Shown: positions 45,977 through 56,182, numbered from the stretch's first letter. The stretch: DNA of 64,000 nt from Nocardioides sp. 1609 (GCF_004522105.1 NZ_SPUJ01000006.1:62001-126000); one strand, 5' to 3'. Numbers and translations: made by a program. The notes: generated by a model not told the origin, from the sequence alone.

Positions 45977-46971
45977 GCACCCTGATGAGCTCCCCGGCTC
46001 CTGCCCCGATGTTCGCCCTCGCCTCCCCGGGGTGGCTGTGGCTGCTCGTCCCGGTGGTGCTGCTCGCTGTCTTCTACGGCGTCCAGCAGGCCCGTCGCAG
46101 CCGCTACGCCGTCCGGTTCGCGACCCTGCCGATGCTCGAGCGCCTGGTGCCGAGGCGACCGGCCTGGCGCCGGCACGTGCCGGCGGCGCTGCTGCTGCTC
46201 GCCTTCGTCGGCCTGGCCGTGGCGGCGTCGCGGCCGCAGGTCGACGAGCAGGTGCCGCGCGAGCGGGCCACGGTCATCGTCACCGTCGACGTGTCGCTGT
46301 CGATGGAGGCGACCGACGTCGACCCCGACCGGCTCACCGCGGCGCGCGAGGCCGCGACGTCGTTCGTCGAGGGGCTGCCGGAGGGCTTCAACGTCGGGGT
46401 CGTCGCCTTCGCCGGCTCCGCGACCGTCCTGGCCCCGGCCTCCCCCGACCACCAGGCCGCGATCGAGGCCCTCGGACGGCTCGAGCTCGACCGCGGCACC
46501 GCGATCGGCGACGGCGTCCTCACCTCGCTCGCGCAGGTCGAGGCGATCGGCGAGAGCGCCGGCACCGACGCCGACGGCGAGCCGGTCCCGGCGCACGTCG
46601 TCCTGCTCAGCGACGGCACCAACACCGTCGGCACCACGATCGAGATGGCCGTGGGCGCCGCGCAGGAGGCCGGCGTGCCGGTCTCGACCATCGCCTACGG
46701 CACGCCCGAGGGCACGGTGACCGTCGACGGCCAGCTCGTGCCGGTCCCGGTCGACCAGCCGTCGCTCGACGCCCTCGCCGAGGCCACCGGCGGCACCGGG
46801 TACGCCGCCGAGACCGCCGACGAGCTCGACGAGGTCTACGCCGACATCCAGTCCTCGATCGGGTTCCGCACCGAGCCCCGCGACGTCACGCCGTTCTTCG
46901 TGGCCGGCTCGCTGCTGGTCGCGCTGCTCGCGGCCGCGTTCTCGCTGCGCTGGTTCGCGCGGCTGCCCTGA
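45973..46971 (+). CDS. Membrane VWA-domain protein (BatA-like)
   Basis: 332 residues with two N-terminal helices (LASPGWLWLLVPVVLLAVFY and VPAALLLLAFVGLAVAAS), a VWA domain with MIDAS DVSLSMEATD, a second acidic site VVLLSDGTNTVG, and a C-terminal helix (FFVAGSLLVALLAAAFSL). It is the target of the MoxR-DUF58 pair; related systems support envelope stress or metal insertion. The start overlaps the DUF58 stop. Confidence 0.9.
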   Translation: MSTLMSSPAPAPMFALASPGWLWLLVPVVLLAVFYGVQQARRSRYAVRFATLPMLERLVPRRPAWRRHVPAALLLLAFVGLAVAASRPQVDEQVPRERATVIVTVDVSLSMEATDVDPDRLTAAREAATSFVEGLPEGFNVGVVAFAGSATVLAPASPDHQAAIEALGRLELDRGTAIGDGVLTSLAQVEAIGESAGTDADGEPVPAHVVLLSDGTNTVGTTIEMAVGAAQEAGVPVSTIAYGTPEGTVTVDGQLVPVPVDQPSLDALAEATGGTGYAAETADELDEVYADIQSSIGFRTEPRDVTPFFVAGSLLVALLAAAFSLRWFARLP

Positions 46972-46977
46972 CGCGGG

Positions 46978-47604
46978 TCAGCCGGCGGCCGGCGACCAGC
47001 GACGGTCGGGCGCCTGGTCGGCGCGGCCGCGCCAGGTGTTGTCGGGGCGGTACTCGCGGATGTCCCACACCTGCACCTTGACCCGCACGGAGTCGGGGTC
47101 ACCGAGGCACCACTGCGGGACGCCGATGCCGAGCTGGTCCTTGCGCGGGCGCCAGAAGGTGCGCACGTCGCAGTCGAGGTAGGTCCACTCGCCGTTGCGT
47201 CGGCCGACCAGGAAGCTGCCGGTGCGGTCGTCGCCGTCGCGCGGGCTGTAGGCGAAGGTGTAGAACTCCGGCCCGCCGCGACCGTCGGTGTCGACGAGGA
47301 CCTGCAGGGCCTGGGCCTTCGCCGAGGTGAACCGGCCCGCGACCGTCGTCCACACGCACGCGTTGCCGGGGTTGTTCCACAGGCCCATCGCGGTGATGTC
47401 GAAGCCGTGGTGGGTCCGGTCGACGGTGTCGGAGAGACCGACCTCCGGCCGGCCGTCCGCGCACGGCGCCGCCGCCCGGAGCCCGGCCGGGGCGGTCCTC
47501 ACCTCGGTGGTCGCGCCCGACGCGGTGGACGGCGTCGCGGGCGCGACGACGAACAGCGACAGCGTCGAGGCGAGCAGGGCCACGGTGCGCACGAAGGTTC
47601 TCAT
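46978..47604 (-). CDS. Secreted protein, unknown
   Basis: 208 residues. The signal peptide is VALLASTLSLFVVAPATPST; the mature part has four cysteines (AAPCADGR, NACVWTT, YLDCDVR, QWCLGDP) that could form disulfides, with beta-rich sequence such as VLVDTDGRGGPEFYTFAYSP. The end is Pro/Arg-rich. It is convergent with the VWA gene, six bases apart. No family assigned. Confidence 0.75.
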   Translation of the reverse strand: MRTFVRTVALLASTLSLFVVAPATPSTASGATTEVRTAPAGLRAAAPCADGRPEVGLSDTVDRTHHGFDITAMGLWNNPGNACVWTTVAGRFTSAKAQALQVLVDTDGRGGPEFYTFAYSPRDGDDRTGSFLVGRRNGEWTYLDCDVRTFWRPRKDQLGIGVPQWCLGDPDSVRVKVQVWDIREYRPDNTWRGRADQAPDRRWSPAAG

Positions 47605-47656
47605 GGGTCCAGCCTGCGGGGCGGCGCACCGCCGCGGCCACTGGAACAATCCGGCT

Positions 47657-49228
47657 TCAGCAGCGGGTGTCGTCGGCGGGCACGTCGCCGTCGAGCAGGT
47701 AGCCCTCCACGGCGTCGTCGATGCAGCTGTTGCCCTTGTTGTAGCCGGTGTGACCGTCGCCGTCGCGGGTGAGCAGGACGCCGCTCTCGAGCTGCTCGGC
47801 GAGCGCGACCGCCTCCTCGTACGGCGTCGCCGGGTCACGCGTGGTGCCGACGACGACGATCGGGGCCGCGCCGGCGGCCCGGATGGTCGGCGTGGGCTCG
47901 GCGGCCTCGTCCTGGATGCCGACGCACCCGGCCAGGCCCCACGCGAAGAACCGGCCGAACGTCGGGGAGGCCTGGTCGAAGGCGGGGTACTCGGCGGGGA
48001 CCTCCTCGGCCGACGCCGAGGTCGGGTCGTCGAGGCAGTTGATCGCGTAGAAGGCCTCGAGGCTGTTGTCGTCGTAGCCGCCGCTGGCGTTGCGCGAGCC
48101 GTAGAGGTCGGAGAGCGCCAGCAGCGTCGTCCCGTTGCCGTCGAGCGCCTCCTGGAGCCCGTCGTCGAGGAGGAACCAGCTCTCGCGGCTGTAGAGCGGG
48201 TAGGCGACGCCGTAGAACGCGTTGCCGATCTGGAGGTCGCGGTCGAGGTCGGTCGGCAGCGGCGACTCCTCGACCGAGGCGAACAGGTCGCTGATCGTGG
48301 CCAGCGCCTCCTCGCGGGACGCGCCGAGGAAGCAGTCGTCGCCCGCCACGCAGTCGTCGACGTAGGCGTCGAGCGCGGTCTGGAACCCGGCGGCCTGGCT
48401 CAGGGCGTTGTCGCGGAAGTCGAGCGTGGGGTCGGTGGCGCCGTCGAGGACGAAGCGGCCGACGTTCTCCGGGAAGAGCTCGGCGTAGGTGGAGCCCAGG
48501 GTGGTGCCGTAGGAGAAGCCGAGGTAGCTCAGCTGCTCCTCGCCGAGGACCGAGCGCAGCACGTCCATGTCGCGTGCGGCCTCGACGGTCGAGACGTGCG
48601 CCGCGACCCCGTCGGAGCCGGCGACGCAGCCGGCGAAGAACTCCTCCTCGCTCGCGACGAACTCCTGGCGCTCACCGGCGTCGTCGGGCGTGGGGTCCTG
48701 GGCGACGAACGCGTCGAGGTCGGCGTCGGAGAGGCAGTCGACCGGTGCGGAGTCGCCGGTGCCGCGCGGGTCGAAGGCGACGACGTCGACGCGGTCGAGC
48801 AGGGTGCTGGTGAAGTAGCCGTCGGCGTTCTCGGCCATCGTCGTGCCGGGGGCGCCCGGCCCCCCGGGGTTGACGACGAGCGAGCCGACGCGGTTGTCGG
48901 GGTCGCGGGCCAGCGTGCGCTCGAGCGCGATGCCGATCGTCTCGCCGCCGGGCTCGGCGTAGGCCAGCGGCACCGTGAGGGTGGCGCACTGGTTGGCGCC
49001 GCAGCCCTCCCACGCGAGCTGCTGGCCGTAGAACTCCTCGAGGCCCGCGGGCACCGCGCCGACGGGGCCCTGCGAGGAGGTCGCCGGTGGCGCGCTGGTG
49101 GCGCCCCGGTCGCGGTCGTCGTCACCGCCGTCGTCGCCGCCGACGAGGAGCGCGGCGGTCAGCCCGCTGCCCACACCCAGCACGAGGACGGCGATGACCG
49201 CCACGACCCACACGACCTGCTTGTTCAT
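47657..49228 (-). CDS. Secreted alpha/beta hydrolase, tripeptidyl aminopeptidase-like
   Basis: 523 residues. A signal anchor (VVAVIAVLVLGVGSGLTAA) and Asp-rich linker precede the hydrolase fold. The oxyanion/signal region is LVVNPGGPGAPG, the nucleophile elbow GFSYGTTLG, and the late acid and His lie in TTRDPATPYEEA and GDGHTGYNKG. The mature enzyme probably acts outside the membrane on peptide N-termini, as the Streptomyces tripeptidyl aminopeptidases do. The C-terminal tail has SCIDDAVEGYLLDG and ends DDTRC. Located 13 bases after holB. Confidence 0.9.
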   Translation of the reverse strand: MNKQVVWVVAVIAVLVLGVGSGLTAALLVGGDDGGDDDRDRGATSAPPATSSQGPVGAVPAGLEEFYGQQLAWEGCGANQCATLTVPLAYAEPGGETIGIALERTLARDPDNRVGSLVVNPGGPGAPGTTMAENADGYFTSTLLDRVDVVAFDPRGTGDSAPVDCLSDADLDAFVAQDPTPDDAGERQEFVASEEEFFAGCVAGSDGVAAHVSTVEAARDMDVLRSVLGEEQLSYLGFSYGTTLGSTYAELFPENVGRFVLDGATDPTLDFRDNALSQAAGFQTALDAYVDDCVAGDDCFLGASREEALATISDLFASVEESPLPTDLDRDLQIGNAFYGVAYPLYSRESWFLLDDGLQEALDGNGTTLLALSDLYGSRNASGGYDDNSLEAFYAINCLDDPTSASAEEVPAEYPAFDQASPTFGRFFAWGLAGCVGIQDEAAEPTPTIRAAGAAPIVVVGTTRDPATPYEEAVALAEQLESGVLLTRDGDGHTGYNKGNSCIDDAVEGYLLDGDVPADDTRC

Positions 49229-49241
49229 GCACGCCTTCCGT

Positions 49242-50414
49242 TCACGAGCTCGGCACCTTGAGCGCCACCATCATGGACTCCAGCGCCAAGGCGACCGGGA
49301 CGTTGAACTCGACCATCTGCTGGCGGGCCTCGAAGATCCAGCCGATCCGGCGCAGGTTGAGCTCGGGGGTCGAGGTGCGCACGACCTCCTCCACGTCGGC
49401 GCGGATCTCGGCGTTGACCAGCTCCCCCGGCGCGCCGAGCGCCACCGCCACGGCGTCGCGGTAGACCGAGACCAGGTCCATCAGGCCGCGGTCGACGACG
49501 TCGATGACCCGGCGCTTGGCCCGGGTCTTCTGGGACTTGTCGAGCGCCGACAGCGCCGGGGCGTACTCGCGCGGACGCCGTCCGCGGTCGACGACGCCGT
49601 ACTGGACGTCGAGGTCGGCCTTCTCGCGGGCGTCGAGGTCGCCGGTGATCGCGTCGGCCTCCTCCTTGGCGACGGCGGCGAGCTCGGTGGCCGCCCGCAT
49701 GCACGCGCCCAGGCTGGTGAGCGAGGTCGGGTAGGAGACCACCGTGCGGCGGCGCTCGCGGGTGGCGTCGTCGAGCGCGAGCGCGCGGGCCCGGCCGATG
49801 TGACCCTGGCTGGCGCGGGCGGCGTACGACGCGAGCGTCTCGCTGACGCCGTCGTGCCGCACGAGGTGGGCCGCGACCGCGGCCGGGCTCGGGGTGGCGA
49901 GGGTGAGCTGGCGACAGCGCGACCGGATCGTCGGCAGGACGTCCTCGACGGTCGGGGCGCACAGCATCCAGACGGTGCGGGAGTTGGGCTCCTCGATGGT
50001 CTTGAGCAGCGCGTTGGCGGCCGGCTCGGTGAGCCGGTCGGCGTCCTCGACGATGATGACCTGCCAGCGGCGGCCGGCCGGGGCGAGCGCGGAGCGGCGC
50101 ACCAGGTCGCGCACCTCGTCGATGCCGATCGAGAGCTTCTGGGTGCGGACGACGTCGACGTCGGCGTGCGTGCCGGCCAGCGCGGTGCGACACGCGTGGC
50201 ACTCGCCGCAGCCGCCCTGCTCGCACTGGAGCGCGGCCGCGAACGCGACCGCCAGGTTGGACCGCCCCGACCCGGGCGGCCCGGTGAACAGCCACGAGTG
50301 CGTCATCCCGTGCCCGGCCACCGCAGGTCGCAGCACGTCGACCGCGCGCTCCTGGCCGACCAGCCCGGCCCACACCCCGGTCGCGGGTTCGGTCTCGACG
50401 GCGGACGGGGTCAC
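49242..50414 (-). CDS. holB: DNA polymerase III subunit delta prime
   Basis: 390 residues of the clamp-loader AAA fold. The Walker A position reads GPPGSGRSN, with Arg where a Lys would bind ATP, which is expected for the non-catalytic delta-prime subunit. The zinc module is CEQGGCGECHACR. The sensor and linker VIIVEDADRLTEPAANALLK and IRSRCRQL are intact. It helps load the sliding clamp. The GTG start at 50414 fits. Next to tmk and topA as in other actinobacteria. Confidence 0.93.
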   Translation of the reverse strand: MTPSAVETEPATGVWAGLVGQERAVDVLRPAVAGHGMTHSWLFTGPPGSGRSNLAVAFAAALQCEQGGCGECHACRTALAGTHADVDVVRTQKLSIGIDEVRDLVRRSALAPAGRRWQVIIVEDADRLTEPAANALLKTIEEPNSRTVWMLCAPTVEDVLPTIRSRCRQLTLATPSPAAVAAHLVRHDGVSETLASYAARASQGHIGRARALALDDATRERRRTVVSYPTSLTSLGACMRAATELAAVAKEEADAITGDLDAREKADLDVQYGVVDRGRRPREYAPALSALDKSQKTRAKRRVIDVVDRGLMDLVSVYRDAVAVALGAPGELVNAEIRADVEEVVRTSTPELNLRRIGWIFEARQQMVEFNVPVALALESMMVALKVPSS

Positions 50415-50503
50415 GCGGCGAACCTACGGGGCGGCACCGACGGTTTCCACCGTGGGGGCGCCGGCGTGGGGCGCGGAGCAGACCCGCACCTGCCGAGGCG
50501 ACC

Positions 50504-51175
50504 TCAGCGCCCCGCCGCCCCCAGCAGGGGCGTCACCGCTGCCCGGACGGCGGCCTCGATGTCGTCGACGTCGGCGCGGGCGTCGAGCACGAGGTAGTGG
50601 TCGGGGTCGGCGGCGGCCATCCGCGGGAACGCCGCGCGCACCCGCTCGTGGAACTCCAGCGACTCGGCCTCGATCCGGTCGCGACCCTCGAAGCGGCCCA
50701 GCCCGGCCTCCGGCGAGAGGTCGAGGACGACGGTCAGGTGCGGGCGCAGGTCGCCGGTGGCCCAGCGCGCGACGGCCTCGACCTCGGCGACGTCGAGGGC
50801 GCGGCCGGCGCCCTGGTAGGCCAGCGTCGAGTCGACGTACCGGTCGGTGATGACGACGCCGCCGCGGGCCAGCGCGGGACGGACGACGGTCTCGACGTGC
50901 TCGGCCTTGTCGGCGGCGTACAGGAGCACCTCGGTGCGGTCGGCGAGGGCGCCGGTCTCGGGGCTCAGCACGATCCGCCGCAGGTCCGCGCCGACGGGGG
51001 TGTCGCCCGGCTCGAAGGTGAGCAGGACGTCGTGCCCCGCGGCGCGGAGCCAGGTCGCGAGCCGCCTCGACTGCGTCGACTTGCCGGAGCCCTCGCCACC
51101 CTCGAAGCAGACGAAGACCCCGCGATCGGCGTACACGGGCTGGGACCGGGACGCGGGCTGGGACGCGGGCAGCAC
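50504..51175 (-). CDS. tmk: Thymidylate kinase
   Basis: About 223 residues. The P-loop is FEGGEGSGKSTQ, the DR motif is VITDRYVDSTLAYQG and the LID arginines lie in GLGRFEGRDRIEAESLEFHE. It phosphorylates dTMP for DNA synthesis. The start is uncertain: GTG 51175 is preferred for a weak AGGCGG nearby; GTG 51136 would start at VYADRGV. The gene lies six bases after topA. Confidence 0.93.
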   Translation of the reverse strand: MLPASQPASRSQPVYADRGVFVCFEGGEGSGKSTQSRRLATWLRAAGHDVLLTFEPGDTPVGADLRRIVLSPETGALADRTEVLLYAADKAEHVETVVRPALARGGVVITDRYVDSTLAYQGAGRALDVAEVEAVARWATGDLRPHLTVVLDLSPEAGLGRFEGRDRIEAESLEFHERVRAAFPRMAAADPDHYLVLDARADVDDIEAAVRAAVTPLLGAAGR

Positions 51176-51180
51176 GCCGC

Positions 51181-53928
51181 CTACGCCTTCTTGGCGGTGG
51201 TCTTCTTCGCCGTGGCCTTCTTGGCGGTGGCCTTCTTCGCCGTGGTCTTCTTCGCGGTCGTCTTCTTCGCCGCGGCCTTCTTGGCCGGCGCCTTCTTGGC
51301 GCCCTTCTTCGCACCCTTCGCCGGACCGCGCTCGCGCCGGTCGGCGAGCAGCTCGGCGGCCCGCTCGAGGGTGATCGCGTCGACGGAGTCGTCCTTGCGC
51401 AGGGTCGCGTTGTACTCGCCGTCGGTGACGTACTCGCCGAAGCGGCCCGACTTCACCACGACGGGCTGGCCCGAGACGGGATCGTTGCCGAGCTCCTTGA
51501 GCGGCGGTGCCGCGGCGGCGCGGCCACGCTGCTTGGGCTGGGCGTAGATCGCCAGCGCCTCGTCGAGGGTGACGGTGAAGAGCTGCTCCTCGCTGGTGAG
51601 CGAGCGGGAGTCGGTGCCCTTCTTCAGGTACGGGCCGTAGCGGCCGTTCTGGGCCGTGATCTCCTCGCCCTCCTCCTCGGACCCCTCGGCGGCGGGCGCG
51701 ACGCCGACGACGCGCGGCAGCGAGAGCAGCTTGACGGCGTCGTCGAGGGTGACGGTGTCGAGCGACATCGACTTGAACAGCGAGCCGGTGCGCGGCTTGT
51801 CGCTCTTCTTGGCGTCCTCGGGCAGCAGCTCGGTCACGTAGGGGCCGTAGCGGCCGTTCTTCGCGACGACCTCGAGCCCGGTCACCGGGTGCCGGCCGAG
51901 CGCGATCTCCTCGCCGGCGGGGTTGGCCAACAGCTCCTTGGCCTTGTCGAGCGTGAGCTCGTCGGGCGGCAGGTCGTCGGGCACGTTGGCGCGCCGGCCG
52001 AGCGCATTGCCGTCGTCGTCGGGTCCCTCGAGGTAGGGGCCGTACTTCCCGACGCGCAGGAAGATCCCGGAGTCGGCGTCGCCGACCGGGAAGGTCGCGT
52101 TCTCGCGGGCGTCGATGTCGCCGAGCTCGGTGACGAGCGTGTGCAGGCCCTGCACGGAGTCGGAGCCGTAGTAGAACTCGCCGAGCTCGGTGACGCGGTC
52201 CTTCTCGCCCCGGGCGATCTCGTCGAGCACCGTCTCCATCGCGGCGGTGAACTCGTAGGAGACCTGGCGCGGGAAGTGGTCCTCCATCAGCCGGATCACC
52301 GAGAACGCCAGCCACGCCGGCACCAGCGCGGTGCCCTTCTTGTAGACGTAGCCGCGGTTGAGGATGGTCCCGATGATCGAGGCGTACGTCGAGGGCCGGC
52401 CGATCTCGCGCTCCTCGAGCTCCTTGATGAGCGTGGCCTCGGTGAAGCGCGACGGCGGCTTGGTCTCGTGGCCGTTCGCGCTCAGCGACGCGGCGGAGAC
52501 GGCGTCGCCCTCGACGAGCGCGGGCAGCCGGGTCTCCTGGTCGTCCTTCGCGCCGCCGTCGTCGGTGCCCTCGACGTAGGCCTTGAGGAAGCCGTGGAAG
52601 GTGATGACCCGCCCGGACGCCGAGAACACGACGTCCTCGCCACTCGTCGCGGCGCCGCCGATGCGGACCGAGACGGACTGGCCGACGGCGTCCTTCATCT
52701 GCGAGGCGACGGTGCGCATCCAGATCAGCTCGTAGAGCCGGAACTGGTCGCCGGTCAGGCCGGTCTGCGCCGGCGTGCGGAACGACTCGCCGGCCGGACG
52801 GATCGCCTCGTGCGCCTCCTGGGCGTTCTTGACCTTGCTCGTGTAGCTGCGGGGGGCGTCGGGGACGTACTCCGCGCCGTACAGCTCCCGCACCTGCGAC
52901 CGGGCGGCCTCGACCGCGCCGCCCGACAGCGTGGTGGAGTCGGTACGCATGTAGGTGATGTAGCCGTTCTCGTACAGCCGCTGCGCCACCGACATCGTCA
53001 CCGAGGCGCTCATGCCGAGCTTGCGGCTGGCCTCCTGCTGCAGCGTGGTGGTGCGGAACGGCGCGTACGGCGACCGGCGGTACGGCTTCGACTCGACCGA
53101 GCGGACGTCGTAGGTCGAGTCGGCGAGCGCACTGACGAGCGACTGGGCCCGGGCGCGGTCGAGGTGGACGACGTCGGTGCCCGCCTTGAGCCGCCCGTCC
53201 TGGCCGAAGTTCGAGCCGGAGGCGACGCGGGTGCCGTCGAGGCTGTGCAGCCGGGCGGGGAACATCCGCTGGTCGTGCTTGCTGCCGGCGTCGAAGGTGC
53301 CCTCGAGGTCCCAGTACGACGCCGCGCGGAACGCCATCCGCTGCCGCTCGCGGTCGACGACGAGGCGGGTGGCCACCGACTGGACGCGCCCGGCCGAGAG
53401 GCCAGACATGACCTTCTTCCAGAGCACCGGGCTGACCTCGTAGCCGTAGAGACGGTCGAGGATGCGACGGGTCTCCTGGGCCTCGACGAGGTCCATCGCG
53501 ATGTCGCGGGGGTTGGCGGCGGCGTCGAGGATCGCCTGCTTGGTGATCTCGTGGAAGACCATCCGCTTGACGGTGACGTCCTTCTTCGGCTTCAGCTCGT
53601 CGAGCAGGTGCCAGGCGATCGCCTCGCCCTCGCGGTCCTCGTCGGTGGCCAGGAAGAGCTCGTCGGCGTCCTTGAGGAGGCTCTTGAGCTTGCTGATGTG
53701 CGACTTCTTGTCGCGCGGCACGACGTAGTAGGGCGTGAACCCGTCCTCGACGTCGACCGCCAGCCGGCCCCACGACTTGTCCTTGATCTTCGCCGGCGTG
53801 TCGGCGGCGTTGTTGGGGAGGTCGCGGATGTGCCCGATCGACGACTCGACGACGTAGCCGTCCCCGAGGTACCCGCCGATCGTGCGGGCCTTCGCGGGGG
53901 ACTCGACGATCACCAGCTTGTGTGCCAC
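51181..53928 (-). CDS. topA: DNA topoisomerase I
   Basis: 915 residues. The Toprim motif is LVIVESPAKARTIGGYLG and LFLATDEDREGEAIAWHL; the catalytic Tyr515 is in GRPSTYASIIG. The C-terminal part has repeated short domains (NGRYGPYVTE and NGRYGPYLKKG, without typical cysteines) and ends in a long Lys/Ala/Thr tail (AKKTTAKKATAKK repeats, last 50 residues), which helps DNA binding in actinobacteria. It relaxes negative supercoils. This is the usual actinobacterial form. Confidence 0.96.
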   Translation of the reverse strand: MAHKLVIVESPAKARTIGGYLGDGYVVESSIGHIRDLPNNAADTPAKIKDKSWGRLAVDVEDGFTPYYVVPRDKKSHISKLKSLLKDADELFLATDEDREGEAIAWHLLDELKPKKDVTVKRMVFHEITKQAILDAAANPRDIAMDLVEAQETRRILDRLYGYEVSPVLWKKVMSGLSAGRVQSVATRLVVDRERQRMAFRAASYWDLEGTFDAGSKHDQRMFPARLHSLDGTRVASGSNFGQDGRLKAGTDVVHLDRARAQSLVSALADSTYDVRSVESKPYRRSPYAPFRTTTLQQEASRKLGMSASVTMSVAQRLYENGYITYMRTDSTTLSGGAVEAARSQVRELYGAEYVPDAPRSYTSKVKNAQEAHEAIRPAGESFRTPAQTGLTGDQFRLYELIWMRTVASQMKDAVGQSVSVRIGGAATSGEDVVFSASGRVITFHGFLKAYVEGTDDGGAKDDQETRLPALVEGDAVSAASLSANGHETKPPSRFTEATLIKELEEREIGRPSTYASIIGTILNRGYVYKKGTALVPAWLAFSVIRLMEDHFPRQVSYEFTAAMETVLDEIARGEKDRVTELGEFYYGSDSVQGLHTLVTELGDIDARENATFPVGDADSGIFLRVGKYGPYLEGPDDDGNALGRRANVPDDLPPDELTLDKAKELLANPAGEEIALGRHPVTGLEVVAKNGRYGPYVTELLPEDAKKSDKPRTGSLFKSMSLDTVTLDDAVKLLSLPRVVGVAPAAEGSEEEGEEITAQNGRYGPYLKKGTDSRSLTSEEQLFTVTLDEALAIYAQPKQRGRAAAAPPLKELGNDPVSGQPVVVKSGRFGEYVTDGEYNATLRKDDSVDAITLERAAELLADRRERGPAKGAKKGAKKAPAKKAAAKKTTAKKTTAKKATAKKATAKKTTAKKA

Positions 53929-54033
53929 AGCGTCCTGTTTCGCTTTCCGTCCCGGAACCCCGTCTGGGGCTCACGGCGGCTCACGGTAGCGCGTGGTGGC
54001 GAACCTCGTGTCGTCGCGGCGGTCCGCGGACCG

Positions 54034-55353
54034 CTACTGGAGGGCGAGCTGACCGGTGAAGTCGTCCTGCTGGCTGATCAGCGCGGTGTCGCCGATCGGG
54101 ACCACGCTGACGAACATCCCGAACGTCTCCGGGTCGCCGGTGTCGACGACGACGACCTTCGCGATGTCACCCTTGACCTTGAGGTCGGGGTTGTCGATGC
54201 GGATCTCCGCGGTCATCACCCAGGCCGGCGCCCCGTCGACGGTGGCCTCGGCCGAGTCGAGGAGCTTGCCGCCGCTGAAGCCGGAGTAGAACGTCGAGGA
54301 GGCCGCCATGCACTGCAGCACGACGCCGGCCGCCTGGCCCGGGCTCTCGAAGCCGTTGGCCCTCGGCAGGGCGCCGAGCGCGTACACCGCGACCCAGCCG
54401 GTCTGGGCGGCCTCGTTGACCTCGATCTCCTTGCTCGGGGCGTAGACGCCCTGCGCGAAGGTGAAGGCCGCCGACTGGTTCTGCGTGTCGTCGAACTCGG
54501 GCACCAGCGGCAGCGTGAGGCCGCCGCCGGTCATCGCGCCACCGGTCGCGCCGGTCGCCCCGGCCGCCGGGTCGCCGCCCGTGCACTGCTGGGACGTCGG
54601 CGGGGCGGCGTCGGCCGCGAACGGGTCGCCGGGGTCCTCGGCGGGGTCCTCGGTCGGGTCGGTCGACGGGTCCTCGGTGGGGTCGGTCGAGGGGTCCTCG
54701 GTCGGGTCGGACGTCGAGTCGCTGGTCGGGTCGGGCGAACCGGTGTCGGAGGCCTCGTCGCCGCCGTCGCCGCCGTCGTCACCGGTGACGGCGCGGACGC
54801 CGAAGAACGTGCCGACGCCGAGCACCGCGACCAGCACGACCGCGAGCAGCACCAGGCCGACCGTCCTGCCCCGGCCCGGGCCGCCCGATCCTCCGGTCGC
54901 CCCCGATGCCGCACCGGGGTTCCAGCCGGGCTGGCCGCCGTACCCCTGCTGGCCGTAGCCCTGCTGGCCGTAGCCCTGCTGGCCGTACGGCTGCTGGCCG
55001 AACGGCTGCTGGCCGTAGCCCTGCTGGCCGCCGTACGGCTGCTGGCCGTAGCCGCCCTGCTGGGAGGAGCCGCCCTGGGCGGGCGGCTGCTGGCCGTAGG
55101 ACTGGTAGCCCCCCGGCTGCTGGCCGCCGGGCTGGCTGCCGGGTGGGGCCGAGGAACCGGGGTACTGCGTCGGCTCCTCGAAGCGGCTGCCCTGGGGCGG
55201 CGTCGCCGGCGGCTGGCCGGGCCCGCCGTCGGACGAGCCGGGCGCCGCGCCCTGCGGGTTGTCGCGCAGGTCGTCGCCCCACGCCGAGCCGTCCCAGTAC
55301 CGGAACTTGCCCGCCTGACCGGCCGGATCGGGGTACCACCCTGGAGTCGCCAC
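54034..55353 (-). CDS. DUF2510 membrane protein with Gln/Gly/Tyr repeats
   Basis: 439 residues. The N-terminus [20 protein letters not shown] is DUF2510; a long low-complexity region has [16 protein letters not shown] repeats, then one helix ([20 protein letters not shown]), a [14 protein letters not shown] linker and a C-terminal domain of about 180 residues with a segment [14 protein letters not shown] like the 12557 lipoprotein. The GTG at 55353 is the start. Likely a membrane-anchored external domain; function unknown. Confidence 0.82.
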   Translation of the reverse strand: MATPGWYPDPAGQAGKFRYWDGSAWGDDLRDNPQGAAPGSSDGGPGQPPATPPQGSRFEEPTQYPGSSAPPGSQPGGQQPGGYQSYGQQPPAQGGSSQQGGYGQQPYGGQQGYGQQPFGQQPYGQQGYGQQGYGQQGYGGQPGWNPGAASGATGGSGGPGRGRTVGLVLLAVVLVAVLGVGTFFGVRAVTGDDGGDGGDEASDTGSPDPTSDSTSDPTEDPSTDPTEDPSTDPTEDPAEDPGDPFAADAAPPTSQQCTGGDPAAGATGATGGAMTGGGLTLPLVPEFDDTQNQSAAFTFAQGVYAPSKEIEVNEAAQTGWVAVYALGALPRANGFESPGQAAGVVLQCMAASSTFYSGFSGGKLLDSAEATVDGAPAWVMTAEIRIDNPDLKVKGDIAKVVVVDTGDPETFGMFVSVVPIGDTALISQQDDFTGQLALQ

Positions 55354-55362
55354 GGTGGCACC

Positions 55363-56118
55363 TTAGGCCAGCAGGGCCCGCCGGGTCTCGTCGTTGCCCG
55401 GGTAGAACGCCTCGATGGCCAGCTCGGAGACGGTCACCTCACGGGGCGTGCCGAAGACCGTCGTCGTCGACAGGAGCGACAGCACGGTGTCGCCCACCCG
55501 GAGCAGGAGGGGCACAAGCAGGCCCGGCGTCGTCCCGGCCGGCTCGCCGGCACCGTCGTCGAGCTCGGCCAGCAGGTCGGCGAGCCGCGGGTCGTGGTCG
55601 GCGTCGTGCTCGCGGCGCAGCCGCGCCAGGAGGTGGGCACGCCACTCGGCCAGGTTGACGATCCGGGGCGCGAGCCCCTCGGGATCCAGGCTCAGCCGGA
55701 CGACGTTCACCGGCGGCTCCACCAGGTGCGGCGCGACGTCGCCGAGGAGGGCGTAGAGGGCGTCGTTGGCCGCGACCAGGTCCCAGCCCGGGTCCACCAC
55801 GAGCGCCGGGAAGGGCAGGTGGGCGGCGAGGATCGCGTCGACGGCCGCGGCCACCTCGGCCATCGGCGGGGCGTCGAGCGCGTGCTCGGGGTGCGCCGGC
55901 GCGTAGCCGGCGGCCAGGAGGCACCGGTTCTGCTCGCGCAGGGGGACGGCCAGCTGGTCGCACAGCCGCAGGATCATCGCGCTCGTCGGCCGCGCCCGCC
56001 CGGTCTCGATGAAGCTGACGTGGCGACTCGACACCCCCGCCCGGTGCGCGAGGTCGAGCTGCGACATGTTGCGCCGGCGCCGCCACTCCCGCAGCAGGAC
56101 GCCCGTCTCCTGGGTCAT
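55363..56118 (-). CDS. XRE regulator with MmyB-like ligand domain
   Basis: 251 residues. Helix-turn-helix RRRRNMSQLDLAHRAGVSSR then HVSFIETGRARPT, followed by a ligand domain (LVVDPGWDLVAANDALYALL, IVNLAEWRAHLLARLR). It should regulate the divergent DUF1330 gene; a palindrome lies between them. The ATG at 56118 (MTQETG) is favoured; an in-frame ATG at 56136 is possible. Confidence 0.88.
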   Translation of the reverse strand: MTQETGVLLREWRRRRNMSQLDLAHRAGVSSRHVSFIETGRARPTSAMILRLCDQLAVPLREQNRCLLAAGYAPAHPEHALDAPPMAEVAAAVDAILAAHLPFPALVVDPGWDLVAANDALYALLGDVAPHLVEPPVNVVRLSLDPEGLAPRIVNLAEWRAHLLARLRREHDADHDPRLADLLAELDDGAGEPAGTTPGLLVPLLLRVGDTVLSLLSTTTVFGTPREVTVSELAIEAFYPGNDETRRALLA

Positions 56119-56165
56119 GTCCCGAATATCTCCCATGCCGGTCGGTCTCCGCACCTACCTCGGAG

Positions 56166-56182
56166 GTCATCGCGCCGATGAC
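56166..56182. promoter_or_regulatory. Palindrome between XRE and DUF1330 genes
   Basis: GTCATCG-CGC-CGATGAC has perfect 7-bp arms, centrally placed in the 112-bp divergent region. It is the natural operator of the XRE regulator. Confidence 0.55.

Noticed and set aside
49242..50414. Walker A Arg in delta prime as a defective gene
   Set aside because: Delta-prime subunits normally lack ATPase activity, so this is expected.
51181..51330. Lys/Ala-rich tail of topA as a repeat element
   Set aside because: It is the coding C-terminal DNA-binding tail usual in actinobacterial topoisomerase I.
51889..56181. A 1430-codon plus-strand open frame
   Set aside because: Antisense shadow of topA and the DUF2510 gene, with the same biased composition.
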